Origin: an uncultured Clostridia bacterium
Lineage (GTDB): Bacteria > Bacillota > Clostridia > Christensenellales > CAG-314
DNA length: 64,000 nucleotides
Assembly (NCBI GenBank): GCA_947623225.1
Contig: CANQGO010000001.1
Coordinates: 62,001 to 126,000, forward strand
Direction: 5' to 3'
Both the position numbers and the translations under genes were made by a program. Position 1 is the stretch's first letter, and each line of letters opens with the position of its first letter. Positions 47,654 to 58,265 of this stretch are shown piece after piece. The notes under the pieces are model-generated. The model had not been told where the DNA came from and made no database searches. It saw nothing but the letters and a program-made list of their open reading frames with translations.

Positions 47654-48283
47654 ATGCAATGGAATAATGATATCGGATATCAACAACCGCAACAGGACGT
47701 TTATGCGGATATAGTAACGCCCTATTCGGCGAATCCCGACATTCAGAACAATATCGATAATCAGGAGTTTTCGCTTTCCAGTATACAGCAAAAACTCGGT
47801 TCTCTCAGTATTGCACAGGAAGAAAATATTATCGATTCAACGCCTGATACCATGCCTTCTCAGCAAACGTTGGAAATGAATTATCAACGTAATTATTCTG
47901 TAGAGGCTAAAACAAAAACTGCATCCAAACTTTCCACAAAGGGTAAAGTCGCCGTGGCAAGTTACGTGATCGTTTTACTGGCGTTGATAGTTGCAGTAAC
48001 TATATGCGGGGTGTCAGTAGCCGGTTCCTTTGATTTGGCTTTGGATAGTGCAGTGCAGTATAGCGAACTATCGTCATCCGTTGAAGCATTGACGAGTGCA
48101 GCTCAGGAAGAGAACTTTGAGGAGTTGGACAGGATGGCAACCGAACTTGGTTACGTTGATGCATCGCGTTCAAACACCCTGACTTATTCGGAACTGGAAA
48201 CAAGACCGGCGCAAAATTTCTCTGTCGAAACCAACTGGTTTGATTCGTTGTGCGACTGGTTCAGCAATGTATTCGGAGGCTGA
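47654..48283 (+). CDS. FtsL-position bitopic membrane protein
   Basis: Single TM (VAVASYVIVLLALIVAVTICGV) between a long N-terminus and an acidic C-terminus; between rsmH and the class B PBP. Confidence 0.6.
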   Translation: MQWNNDIGYQQPQQDVYADIVTPYSANPDIQNNIDNQEFSLSSIQQKLGSLSIAQEENIIDSTPDTMPSQQTLEMNYQRNYSVEAKTKTASKLSTKGKVAVASYVIVLLALIVAVTICGVSVAGSFDLALDSAVQYSELSSSVEALTSAAQEENFEELDRMATELGYVDASRSNTLTYSELETRPAQNFSVETNWFDSLCDWFSNVFGG

Positions 48284-48284
48284 T

Positions 48285-50021
48285 TTGCAAAACAGTTATT
48301 ATATAACAAAAAAGAGATTGCTGTCACTTTTGGTGGCGGCAATTTTTTTGTTTGGAGTCATATTTTTGCGTTTGGGCTATATACAAGTAGTTTGGGGCAA
48401 AGACTTGCGTGTGCGCGCGAGTGAGCAGTGGCTGCGTGATTTGCCTTTGCGTGCCTACAGAGGAGATATTGTAGACTCAAATGGGAAATTGCTTGCTACG
48501 ACAACTACAGGTTATACTCTGTATGCTCGTCCGCAGAGCGTTGAGGATGCAGAAAGAACGTCGGATATACTTAGTGAAATTCTAGGAATAGACCGTGATA
48601 CGCTGTATGAGAAGATCACAAAAAGGGGTGTGTCCGAAGTTACATTAAAGAGACAATTGACATCCGACGTGGCGGAGGAAATACGACAAAATGATCTCGT
48701 CGGGATATATCTTGCCTCAGAAGGATTGCGTAGTTATGTTTATGGCGATTTTTTGTCACAAGTGCTCGGTTTTGTATCGTCCGATGGAGTTGGACAAACA
48801 GGATTGGAGGCGTATTACGACAAATATTTGCAAGGCTTGAATGGAATGTTGCTCACAGAGACAGATCTTGTGGGTGACGAATTGGAAAGTGGCAATACAA
48901 CATATATTCCTGCCGTTAATGGATTGACGGTAACGCTGACGATTGACGCTGTAATACAGACCATTGTAGAAAATATTTTGCAACTTGCAATGTATCAGCA
49001 AAATCCGCAGTCGGCACGCTGTATTGTGTTGGATGTGAATACCGGCGAAATTTTAGCGATGGCATCTAAGCCGAGTGTTGACTTGAACAATTTGCCGCGA
49101 GACAATGTAGAATATCTGATGAAATATTCGAAAAATACTCTTTTGACAGATGTATACGAGCCAGGTTCTACTTTTAAGATATTGACAGCGTCGGCATGTC
49201 TGGAGGAGTACCATAAAGGTAATCCGCGAGCTTTTTCGGCAGAACATGTATTCGGCAATTCGTCTGGCATCCGTATTGTGGATGGTTCAAAAATAAGTTG
49301 TTGGACAAAACACGCTAATGGAAAACATTCCAATCAGACATTGTCCGACGCATTGAACAACAGTTGTAACCCTATATTTACAGACATAGCATTGTCTCTC
49401 GGGAAAGCGACAATGTATGATTATTTGGAAAAATTTGGGTATGGTAAGGCAACCGGGATCGATTTTATTGGCGAACAGGCCGGCATCCTTGTCCCGGAAA
49501 GTACCGTAACAAATGGCGATCTGGCTCGCATAGGCTTTGGCCAAACTATAGCCGTTACCGCTCTGCAACTTTGTGTGGCGACGGCTGCTGCGGTAAACGG
49601 CGGTTTGCTTATGAAACCGTACCTTGTCAAGGAAATATCCGATCCGATAACAGGTAAGACCGTCAAGCATTTTTCTCCTACGATAGTGAACAGAGTCATA
49701 AGCGAAGAAACCAGTCAACAAATTGCTGCAATGCTAAAAAAAGTTGTGGATGAATGCGGAGGTAAAAATGCCCGGATCGAGGGTTACAACGTTGGAGGGA
49801 AAACCGGAACCGCGCAAAAATTTGTAGACGGAAAACTTGCAACAGGCAAGTATGTTTCATCGTTTGTTGGATTTTTCCCTGTGGAGAGTCCGAAGTACCT
49901 CGTATTGATGATAATAGATGAACCGCAAGGACAAAGTTACGGCTCAATCGTTGCGGCACCCTATGCGGGGTCGATTTTTCGTGAGATAATAAATTATAAG
50001 AATATACCACCGTCTCAATAG
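48285..50021 (+). CDS. Class B penicillin-binding protein (FtsI/SpoVD-like), no PASTA domain seen
   Basis: EPGSTFK, NNSCNP, GGKTGTAQ; SD GGAGG then TTG 48285 (alternative ATG 48267). Confidence 0.9.
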   Translation: MQNSYYITKKRLLSLLVAAIFLFGVIFLRLGYIQVVWGKDLRVRASEQWLRDLPLRAYRGDIVDSNGKLLATTTTGYTLYARPQSVEDAERTSDILSEILGIDRDTLYEKITKRGVSEVTLKRQLTSDVAEEIRQNDLVGIYLASEGLRSYVYGDFLSQVLGFVSSDGVGQTGLEAYYDKYLQGLNGMLLTETDLVGDELESGNTTYIPAVNGLTVTLTIDAVIQTIVENILQLAMYQQNPQSARCIVLDVNTGEILAMASKPSVDLNNLPRDNVEYLMKYSKNTLLTDVYEPGSTFKILTASACLEEYHKGNPRAFSAEHVFGNSSGIRIVDGSKISCWTKHANGKHSNQTLSDALNNSCNPIFTDIALSLGKATMYDYLEKFGYGKATGIDFIGEQAGILVPESTVTNGDLARIGFGQTIAVTALQLCVATAAAVNGGLLMKPYLVKEISDPITGKTVKHFSPTIVNRVISEETSQQIAAMLKKVVDECGGKNARIEGYNVGGKTGTAQKFVDGKLATGKYVSSFVGFFPVESPKYLVLMIIDEPQGQSYGSIVAAPYAGSIFREIINYKNIPPSQ

Positions 50022-50108
50022 TCCATACCACTTTGCGTATTCTAAATAGTTGCAATAACAAATAATATAATCTGTACCCATAGGGCGCAGATTTTTTTTG
50101 GAGTAAAA

Positions 50109-51538
50109 ATGTGTATCTTCAACAAATACTAAATGGTGTGAGTTACAACGCTATAGGAACTGGAAATCCGGAAATCACCTCGCTTTCCTGCAATACAGCA
50201 CAAGTTAAGCCGGGATGCCTATTCTTTTGTATCAACGGTGGGAAATACGATGGCCATGAGTTTTTTCGTAAAGCATTAGGCGACGGTGCTGTTGCAATTG
50301 TGTGTGAACATCCGCTGGAAACGCAGGCTTTACAGATAATAGTGGAAGATGCGCGTGCAGTCATGAGTATAGCGGCAAAAAATTTCTATGGTTGTTGCGT
50401 TGACAAAATGAAAGTGATTACCGTAGTTGGGACAAACGGAAAAACGTCCACAACGTACGTATTGGAGGCGATCTTGTCCAAAGCCGGCTACAAAACGGCA
50501 ATAATCGGAACGAATGGAGTGTTTTTCAATGGACAAAAGCATGGTGGTACACTGACTACACCGGATCCGATAGAGTTACATGAATGGTTTAGAATAATGT
50601 ATCTGAACAAAGTAGAAGTTGTGATCATGGAAGTGTCTGCTCATGCCATTGCGTTGCGCAAGATGATAGGGATCCATGCGGACATAGCGATATTTACTAA
50701 TTTCTCGCAAGATCACCTCGATTTTTTCAATACAATGGAAAATTATCGTAATACGAAGAAAAGCTATTTTAATGAGATATTCACGAGCAATGTGATTACA
50801 AATGCCGACGATGAACTTGGGCGGGAAATTGCCACGTTACTTCCTTCGGCAACATATGGGATCAACAGCCAAGCGGACGTAGTTGCGAAAGAAATATATA
50901 TTAAAAAAGACTCGTCTTGCTATAAGGTGGAATTGTTTGGCGAAACCGTATTGATAAAAACCCATTTGGCGGGTATTTTCAATGTATACAATACGCTCGC
51001 TGCTGCTACTTGTGCCGCTGTATTGGGTATAGATGTGGACGTGATAGCTTCTGCCATACAAGATATAAACTGTGTCAGCGGTAGAAACGAAACGATAATA
51101 AGATCAGACGGCGCGCGTATTGTGATAGATTTTGCACATACTCCTGATGGAATAGAGAATATTCTCGGATTTCTTAAACGTACTTCGGAAGGTAAGTTGA
51201 TAGTTGTATTTGGGTGCGGTGGCAACAGAGATAAATTCAAACGCCCTCTTATGGCTAAAGCGGTCTCCTCCTATGCGGATTTTGCTGTATTGACAAATGA
51301 TAATCCGAGATTTGAGGATCCTAAATTTATAGCGAGAGATGTATCGGAAGCATTGACTTGCAAATATAAAATCATTTTGAACAGATCTCAAGCAACGGAA
51401 TATGCTTTATCTGTTGCGACGGGCAGTGATACGGTGGCAATACTCGGCAAGGGGGCAGAAGTGTACCAAGAAATACGCGGTCGTAAATTTCCATATTCAG
51501 ACGCAGAGGTGGTGCGTAAACTATTGCGAGTGGAGTAG
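50109..51538 (+). CDS. murE: UDP-MurNAc-tripeptide synthetase MurE
   Basis: VVGTNGKTSTTYVLE, NFSQDHLDF, DFAHTPDGIENIL, NDNPRFEDP. Confidence 0.92.
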
Positions 51539-51567
51539 ATACATAATAGCAATAAAAAAGGAGTATC

Positions 51568-52560
51568 ATGCAAGCCATATCTTTTTTGACGGCGTTTGCC
51601 TTTTGTTTGTTTATGACGGCAATGCTGTTACCATTGCTCAAGAGACTTAAACTTGGGCAGGAAATACTTGAATATGTAACGGAACATAGCAACAAGCAAG
51701 GAACTCCGACAATGGGAGGAATTGCCTTTATTGTGACAATAGCGTTGCTGAGTAGTATTTTTTGTAATTGGTCCAATAGGGTGACCGCTGTTTCTGTAGC
51801 GGTTTTTGTCGCCTACGGTGTGGTTGGTTTTCTGGATGATTTTATAAAAATCAAATATAAGCGCAATATGGGTTTGCATGCGTACCAAAAGATACTTGTA
51901 CAATTGGCGATAGCCGTATTGGTAGCCGTATTTGTTTGGAGCGATGTGGCAGTGGGAGATAAGTTACGCATTCCGTTCACAGATACAAGCGTGAGCGTTG
52001 GCTTTTGGATAATTCCACTTGTGATATTTATATATCTGGCATGTACCAACAGCGTCAATCTGACTGATGGAATAGATGGCCTTGCCACATGCACGACTAT
52101 CTGTTTTTTAGCAGGCATGATAGTGTTGCTTAAGCGTGAGCTTGTCGGTTTGGAAAGCGTGGGAGATACTTATGCATATAGACAGACACTGGACGTAATC
52201 AACCTCTGTTATTTGTCTTGCGGCGCGCTTGCGGCTTTTTTGTTATTCAATAGTAATGACGCCAAAGTGTTTATGGGGGATACAGGATCTTTGGCACTCG
52301 GAGCAATGGTTGCTTGTGTAGCCATATTTACGAGAATGAGTCTATTTATTCCCATATTGGGATTGGTCTTTGTTCTGTCAAGTGTATCGGTAATAATGCA
52401 AGTATTATATTTCAAAGCGACACACGGAAAAAGGATCTTTCTGATGGCACCATTCCATCATCATTTGCAAAAGAAAAAGTGGAGTGAAACGCGTATATGT
52501 GTATTGTATAGTTTAATTACAGTATGCATCATATTTATCTTGGTTTGTTTTGGAGAATAA
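51568..52560 (+). CDS. mraY: Phospho-MurNAc-pentapeptide transferase MraY
   Basis: GTPTMGGIAFI, GFLDDFIKIKYKRNMGL, NSVNLTDGIDGLA, FMGDTGSLALG. Confidence 0.95.
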   Translation: MQAISFLTAFAFCLFMTAMLLPLLKRLKLGQEILEYVTEHSNKQGTPTMGGIAFIVTIALLSSIFCNWSNRVTAVSVAVFVAYGVVGFLDDFIKIKYKRNMGLHAYQKILVQLAIAVLVAVFVWSDVAVGDKLRIPFTDTSVSVGFWIIPLVIFIYLACTNSVNLTDGIDGLATCTTICFLAGMIVLLKRELVGLESVGDTYAYRQTLDVINLCYLSCGALAAFLLFNSNDAKVFMGDTGSLALGAMVACVAIFTRMSLFIPILGLVFVLSSVSVIMQVLYFKATHGKRIFLMAPFHHHLQKKKWSETRICVLYSLITVCIIFILVCFGE

Positions 52561-52561
52561 T

Positions 52562-53851
52562 ATGTCTGACATAATAGTATACGGAAGGGGAAAAACAGGG
52601 CAAAGTTTGATGAATCTGCTACAAAAAATGGGGAAAACGGGAATTTTCTATGACGATACAGATGGTTTTGATTGTGAAACGGATTTTTCCAACAAAACGG
52701 TAATTGTCAGTCCTGGAGTACCTCCATATGCCAAAGGTTATCGCATGGCGGAACAATATGCCTTTAAGATAATCGGTGAATTGGAGTTTTGCTTCCGACT
52801 TTGCAAAGGTAAGTGTATCTCGGTAACCGGCACGAATGGAAAGACAACGACATGTGAAATGATACATAAAATATTAAAATATTTTCAGATGCCTTGCCGC
52901 TTGTTGGGAAACGGTGGTATTCCATTTTCTTCGCAGGTGTTGGATATTGGATGCAATGAGTATGTTGTTTTGGAAAGTTCCAGTTTTCAATTGCTGAGAT
53001 GTGGGAACTTCGAGCCGGTCGTAAGTGTATTTACAAACATTGCTCCGGATCATCTTAATTGGCATGGAACTTATGAAAATTATCGTTGTGCTAAAACAAA
53101 CAATTTTATTAACCAAAAATCCGGCATAGCAATATTTAATTACGACGATAAAGACGTAGTGGAATTGTCCGGGTCATGTAAATGCAATAAAAGGTTTTAC
53201 TCTGTCTCGGATCCGACTGCCGATTGCTACTTCGATGGAAAGAATGTGATCCTGATCATCGACGGGTTGATTGAGAGATGCAACGCGGAGTATATGAATG
53301 GTTTTTTGCTTCACAATCGCTCCAATGCATTGGCAGCGATACTTGCCTGTAGTTGTGTCGGGGTACCCTTAACCGAGTCCGTCAATGCATTGGAAAATTT
53401 TTGTTTTTTGCCGCACAGGCTACAGACTATAGGGCAAATCGGGGGCGTGAAATTCGTAGATGACAGCAAAGCGACCAACGTGCACGCGACCGTAAGCGCG
53501 CTTCAATGCTTTTCCGACAGTCTGGCATTGATATTGGGTGGTTCGGATAAGCGTGAAAGTTACGACGCCATTTTTGCAAATATGACACCAAATGTACGTT
53601 GCGTGGTTGCTGTTGGACAAACAGCGGAAAACATAAAACAATGTGCCGCCAAGTACGATATAGAAGTGGTCGTTCTTGACGACATAAAAGTTGCTGTGCG
53701 GTATTGTTATGATAGGCTTATCTCGGATGGCGGGGTGGTTCTCATGTCAAATGCATGTGCAAGCTTTGATCGATTCCATGATTTTGAAGAGCGTGGACAA
53801 TATTTTGCAATGGCAGTAGAGGAACTAAAAATTGAGAACAAAACAAATTGA
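52562..53851 (+). CDS. murD: UDP-MurNAc-alanine-glutamate ligase MurD
   Basis: SVTGTNGKTTTCEMI, APDHLNWHGTYENY, FVDDSKATNVHAT, LILGGSDK. Confidence 0.93.
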   Translation: MSDIIVYGRGKTGQSLMNLLQKMGKTGIFYDDTDGFDCETDFSNKTVIVSPGVPPYAKGYRMAEQYAFKIIGELEFCFRLCKGKCISVTGTNGKTTTCEMIHKILKYFQMPCRLLGNGGIPFSSQVLDIGCNEYVVLESSSFQLLRCGNFEPVVSVFTNIAPDHLNWHGTYENYRCAKTNNFINQKSGIAIFNYDDKDVVELSGSCKCNKRFYSVSDPTADCYFDGKNVILIIDGLIERCNAEYMNGFLLHNRSNALAAILACSCVGVPLTESVNALENFCFLPHRLQTIGQIGGVKFVDDSKATNVHATVSALQCFSDSLALILGGSDKRESYDAIFANMTPNVRCVVAVGQTAENIKQCAAKYDIEVVVLDDIKVAVRYCYDRLISDGGVVLMSNACASFDRFHDFEERGQYFAMAVEELKIENKTN

Positions 53852-54947
53852 TTACATATTGCTTAGTTGCGTGATCGCACTTGTAGGAATCGGTTTGCTA
53901 TTTGTGTATAGCGCAAGCAATTATTCGGCAGAAATAACATATGGAAACAAATACTTTTTTCTAATCAAGCAAGCAATCGGGGCGACAATTGGATTGGTGT
54001 CAATGCTCGTCGTCATGCACATAAATATCGGATTTATAAAAAAACTATGGATTTTGGGCGTAGTTTTATCTGTTGTTTTGCTTGTTTTGGTGTTTGTACC
54101 GGGTATAAGCATAGAGAATTATGGCGCGCGTAGATGGATCGGTTTTGGTAGCTTTTCATTGCAACCGTCGGAAATTGCGAAATTCGCTTATGTATTGTTT
54201 TGTGCGGTGTTTATGTCAAAATACGACATGAGTAAATTGATCAATTGCTTTATTCCTATAGGCATCGGGTTGCTTTTTTGCGCACTGATTATAGCAGAAC
54301 CGAATATGTCTATAACAATGTGCATGGCAATGTTGATGATAATAATGCTTTTTCTGGGCGGAATGAAGTGGAAATACTTTTTTATTCTCTTGATACCTAT
54401 TGTATTGGCGGTGCCGCTGTTGATCATTGCAGAACCGTACCGCTTGCAGAGACTATTAGCCTTTATCGATCCATGGGCTTCTCCGAAAGAAGAAGGCTAT
54501 CAATTGATACAGTCACTATATGCGCTTGGAAGCGGCGGATGGTTTGGTGTTGGATTATTCCACAGCAGACAAAAATACCGATTTTTACCTTTCGCAGAAA
54601 GTGATTTTATTTTTTCCGTCATCGGCGAGGAAATGGGGCTTATAGGTTGCTTGGTGATCTTTGTGTTGTATATGATAGTGATATTGAGAGGTGTGCGCAT
54701 CGCGGTCAACAGTACAGATAAATTCGGCAGTATCCTCGCCGGAGGTATAGTCGCTATTGTGGCGGTGCAGTCATTGCTTAATTTTGCCGTTGTTACAGGA
54801 AGCATACCTCCTACAGGGTTACCTCTGCCGTTTATCAGTTATGGTGGTACCTCGCTTGTTGTATTCATGACCGCTATGGGTATATTGTTAAATCTGTCCA
54901 ATAGGGCATATTATAACGATATCGGAGGAAAATTGTGGAATACTTGA
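53832..54947 (+). CDS. ftsW: FtsW/RodA/SpoVE-family glycosyltransferase
   Basis: VYSAS, GARRWIGFGSFSLQPSEIAKFA, GLPLPFISYGGTS. Confidence 0.92.
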   Translation: MRTKQIDYILLSCVIALVGIGLLFVYSASNYSAEITYGNKYFFLIKQAIGATIGLVSMLVVMHINIGFIKKLWILGVVLSVVLLVLVFVPGISIENYGARRWIGFGSFSLQPSEIAKFAYVLFCAVFMSKYDMSKLINCFIPIGIGLLFCALIIAEPNMSITMCMAMLMIIMLFLGGMKWKYFFILLIPIVLAVPLLIIAEPYRLQRLLAFIDPWASPKEEGYQLIQSLYALGSGGWFGVGLFHSRQKYRFLPFAESDFIFSVIGEEMGLIGCLVIFVLYMIVILRGVRIAVNSTDKFGSILAGGIVAIVAVQSLLNFAVVTGSIPPTGLPLPFISYGGTSLVVFMTAMGILLNLSNRAYYNDIGGKLWNT

Positions 54948-56179
54948 TCGAAGGCGGAAATCCGTTGCGCGGTGAATTGAGAGTCTACGGCGCAAAAAAC
55001 TGTGCGCTTGCATTGCTGGGTGCAACTGTTTTGACTGATGAGACGATCACTCTTACAAATTGCCCGAATATTACAGATATAGACAACATGCTTATGCTTC
55101 TTGGTGTTATGGGCAAGAAAATTACTCGTAGCGGAGACGAAGTATCTGTTAGTGGAAGTCTGACTCGGACATACGCTCCTGAGAAAATCGCTACTTTGTT
55201 GCGAGGATCGGCGTTGATTTTGGGCAGTACAGTGGCACGATACGGACAGGTCGTGCTGCCTTTGCCTGGCGGATGCGCCATCGGTGCAAGGCCAATGGAC
55301 ATTCATCTGTGTGGGCTGCGAAAACTGGGTATCAGCGTATTGGATGCGGGAGATTTGATAAGTTGTTCAGGATATCCCGTAGGTGCCGAATATTCGATGC
55401 GAATGGCAAGTGTGGGTGCAACGGAAAATCTGTTGTGCGCATGTGTATTGGCAAAAGGGGAAAGTACACTCATAAATTGTGCGATGGAACCTGAGGTCGT
55501 TGCACTGGAAGAAATGCTGGTGCAGATGGGTGCCCAAATCAACGGAATAGGCACTTCGGTGGTCCGTATCAATGGCGTTGCGAAATTGCACGGGACGACT
55601 TTTAAGATCATTCCCGATCGAATCGTAGCTGCGACTTACCTGGCTGCGGCAGCCGCTACTCGAGGGAATTTGACCGTGAATGAATGCAATACGGGGCATT
55701 TGCAACGTTTCATCGAAGTATTGCAACCGCATTTTGACTTAAAGAAAAACGAGAATTCAGTTCATTTGGAACCGAAGTGCAAGTCATTTGGATATGGAAC
55801 AATTGAAACTGCTCCCTATCCGGGCTTTCCGACCGACATGCAGTCACTTTTACTTGCATTGGCAGCATGTTCCGACGGAGAGACTGTTATCAAAGAAAAT
55901 CTTTTTGAAAACCGTTTGGAACATAACGCCAATGAACTTAACAAAATGGGTGCAGATATCAAAGTGTGCGGTAATACGGCAATAATATCTGGACGGGATC
56001 TCATCGGTGCGGAGATAGTCGCTAAAGATTTACGTGGTGGAGCAGGATTGGTCATAGCGGCACTTGCTGCACATGGAACAAGCCGTTTAGAAGGAGTGGA
56101 ACACATAAGCAGGGGATATATGGCATTGTCGGAAAACTTGAATAGGGTAGGTGCTAATATAGAAAATCGCTTGGTATGA
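54935..56179 (+). CDS. murA: UDP-GlcNAc 1-carboxyvinyltransferase MurA
   Basis: GAKNCALALLGA, PLPGGCAIGARPMDIH (catalytic Cys), TAPYPGFPTDMQ. Confidence 0.93.
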   Translation: MEYLIEGGNPLRGELRVYGAKNCALALLGATVLTDETITLTNCPNITDIDNMLMLLGVMGKKITRSGDEVSVSGSLTRTYAPEKIATLLRGSALILGSTVARYGQVVLPLPGGCAIGARPMDIHLCGLRKLGISVLDAGDLISCSGYPVGAEYSMRMASVGATENLLCACVLAKGESTLINCAMEPEVVALEEMLVQMGAQINGIGTSVVRINGVAKLHGTTFKIIPDRIVAATYLAAAAATRGNLTVNECNTGHLQRFIEVLQPHFDLKKNENSVHLEPKCKSFGYGTIETAPYPGFPTDMQSLLLALAACSDGETVIKENLFENRLEHNANELNKMGADIKVCGNTAIISGRDLIGAEIVAKDLRGGAGLVIAALAAHGTSRLEGVEHISRGYMALSENLNRVGANIENRLV

Positions 56180-56285
56180 TTTTGCAATAATTCATTGACT
56201 AACATAGCTTTTGGTTGTATAATTTATTTAACTATAATTGGCGTTATATGGTCGACATTGACATTTGACGTCAAGGGAGTTACAA

Positions 56286-57080
56286 GTGAAGAGCAAAAAA
56301 CTTCTTATTGCACTCACGGTAATTGCGGTTATTATAGTGATCATTGTCGTTTTGGCCGCGATCCTTACCGTAAAAAAGGTTGCAATAGTTTATCACGGTT
56401 TTGACGGTGCACAAGTATCCGCTCCGGACAGTGGTATTTCTTCTGACGAAATTTTGTCGAAATATAAAGGAAAAAGTATTATTTTCCTGTCGAAAAGCAA
56501 ACTTATGTCCGAACTGAACGTGGCGTATGACAGTTGGCATGCTTTTGCTGTAATTAAACATTTCCCAAACGAATTGGAGATACACTTTGTGGCACGTACG
56601 GCTATAGCCAAATTCAGTGCCGGCGGACAAATGTACTATGTCGATTCGTTTGGATATGCCGCTCCCGCTCCTGCGGTGGGCGATGTAATCGACATTTCTT
56701 CTGCTTTTCAAGGACAGGGGCTGGAAGCAAAAAGCAGTGCGATCGGTACGCCGTTTGAATTTGAAAGTTCGGTCAGCAATGTAAGGCTTCGCTATGTTCT
56801 TGATTCCATTCTGGCAACATGGCAATGCTTGGTCGATATAGACAACATGCAATCCGTACTCGGGGACGGCGGTAATGTTTTCACTTTCGACGAAGATGAA
56901 AACCTGGTGATTTCTCCCAAGACAGGCGGACGTATCATAGTGCAGAGCCCGGAAACGGATTTGAGTGAAAGACTAATAAAAGCATACGGAGTTTATTACA
57001 ATGGTACGCTTAATGTGCAGGAAGACAGTTACACCGTAACTGTATATAAAAACGGGACAGTAACAACATCATCAAAGTAG
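56286..57080 (+). CDS. FtsQ/DivIB-like protein (GTG start)
   Basis: Short N-terminus, TM, POTRA-like region (HAFAVIKHFPNELEIHFVARTAIAKF...YYVDSFG); between murA and ftsA. Confidence 0.78.
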   Translation: MKSKKLLIALTVIAVIIVIIVVLAAILTVKKVAIVYHGFDGAQVSAPDSGISSDEILSKYKGKSIIFLSKSKLMSELNVAYDSWHAFAVIKHFPNELEIHFVARTAIAKFSAGGQMYYVDSFGYAAPAPAVGDVIDISSAFQGQGLEAKSSAIGTPFEFESSVSNVRLRYVLDSILATWQCLVDIDNMQSVLGDGGNVFTFDEDENLVISPKTGGRIIVQSPETDLSERLIKAYGVYYNGTLNVQEDSYTVTVYKNGTVTTSSK

Positions 57081-57101
57081 AAAGAAATTACATAGGAAAT
57101 C

Positions 57102-58265
57102 ATGAAAAACAGTACAGTTACAATATTGGACTTTGGTTCGGGAAAAATCACATGCATGGCTGCGACGAAAGTCTCCGAAAACGCAGATTTTCTGATCAAG
57201 GCGGTAGGGCAAGTGTCCTATAATGGCTTTGACGACAATTCATGGTATGAACCGCACCTTTTGAAAAACCAAATAGGTCAAACAATCGCACAAGTCGAAA
57301 ATAAAATTCGGTGCAATGTAAAAGAGATATATGTTGGAGTCCCCGGTGCGTTTTGTGCGATGGTGATGGGACAATCGTCGTTGACTTTCCATTCCAAAAA
57401 GAAAATAGATGAGGATGACATCGCGGAAATAACGCGTAAAGCGGATATTTTTGAAACGAACGATGACTATTTCGCGTTGGGCGGCAAGCCGATATATTAT
57501 TTGGTGGATGGAATAATCCCTACGGTAGATGCGGTGGGTACAATAGGAAATAAGCTGACAGGTTTGGTGTCTTTTTCGTATGCGAGAAAGTACTTTCGCA
57601 ATTCCGTCGATCCTGTTCTCACAGAACTCGGTATACGAAAGATACACTATATAAACGGTTGCGAAGCACAAGCGGTATATATTGCAAACTCTATGATCAA
57701 GAGTACGTATTCCATTGTAATAGATGTCGGGCATATAACAACGAACGTCATGCTTTGCGGTGGTAATGGACTAATGTTCCAGCGTACATTTGCACTCGGA
57801 TCGGGATATTTTGCGGGTGATTTGTGTCAGGTACTCGGCTGTGATTTTAAAACGGCCACAGCCTTATTGGAAAAGGTGAATCTCAACCTCGAAGTAAGAC
57901 CCGGAGATATGTATAACGTAAATGATCGTTCGGTCGATGCAGTGCAGACTAATGAAATAGTAAGGTCGCGCATAAATCAAATCGCCGATTATATCATGAA
58001 GAGTTTTTCGCTTTGCGACAAGGAAATTCCTTCCGATACTCCCGTAATTTTGACGGGCGGCGGACTAGCATACCTGCGCGGCGGTGTTGATATACTTTCA
58101 CAAGCGTTACAAAAGCCTGTTCGCATGTATCGCAACGTTAATCCTCAGACTAATAGAAATGAATACACATCAAGTTACGGCTTGATATATGAAGCGATCA
58201 GATCCAATAAAAGTAGAAATGGATTGCTCGCGTTATTAAAAAATATCCGCAAAGGAGAAAACTGA
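57102..58265 (+). CDS. ftsA: FtsA-like actin-family division protein
   Basis: LDFGSGKI, VIDVGHITTNV, VILTGGGLAYLRG, C-terminal amphipathic NGLLALLKNIRKG; precedes ftsZ. Confidence 0.87.
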   Translation: MKNSTVTILDFGSGKITCMAATKVSENADFLIKAVGQVSYNGFDDNSWYEPHLLKNQIGQTIAQVENKIRCNVKEIYVGVPGAFCAMVMGQSSLTFHSKKKIDEDDIAEITRKADIFETNDDYFALGGKPIYYLVDGIIPTVDAVGTIGNKLTGLVSFSYARKYFRNSVDPVLTELGIRKIHYINGCEAQAVYIANSMIKSTYSIVIDVGHITTNVMLCGGNGLMFQRTFALGSGYFAGDLCQVLGCDFKTATALLEKVNLNLEVRPGDMYNVNDRSVDAVQTNEIVRSRINQIADYIMKSFSLCDKEIPSDTPVILTGGGLAYLRGGVDILSQALQKPVRMYRNVNPQTNRNEYTSSYGLIYEAIRSNKSRNGLLALLKNIRKGEN

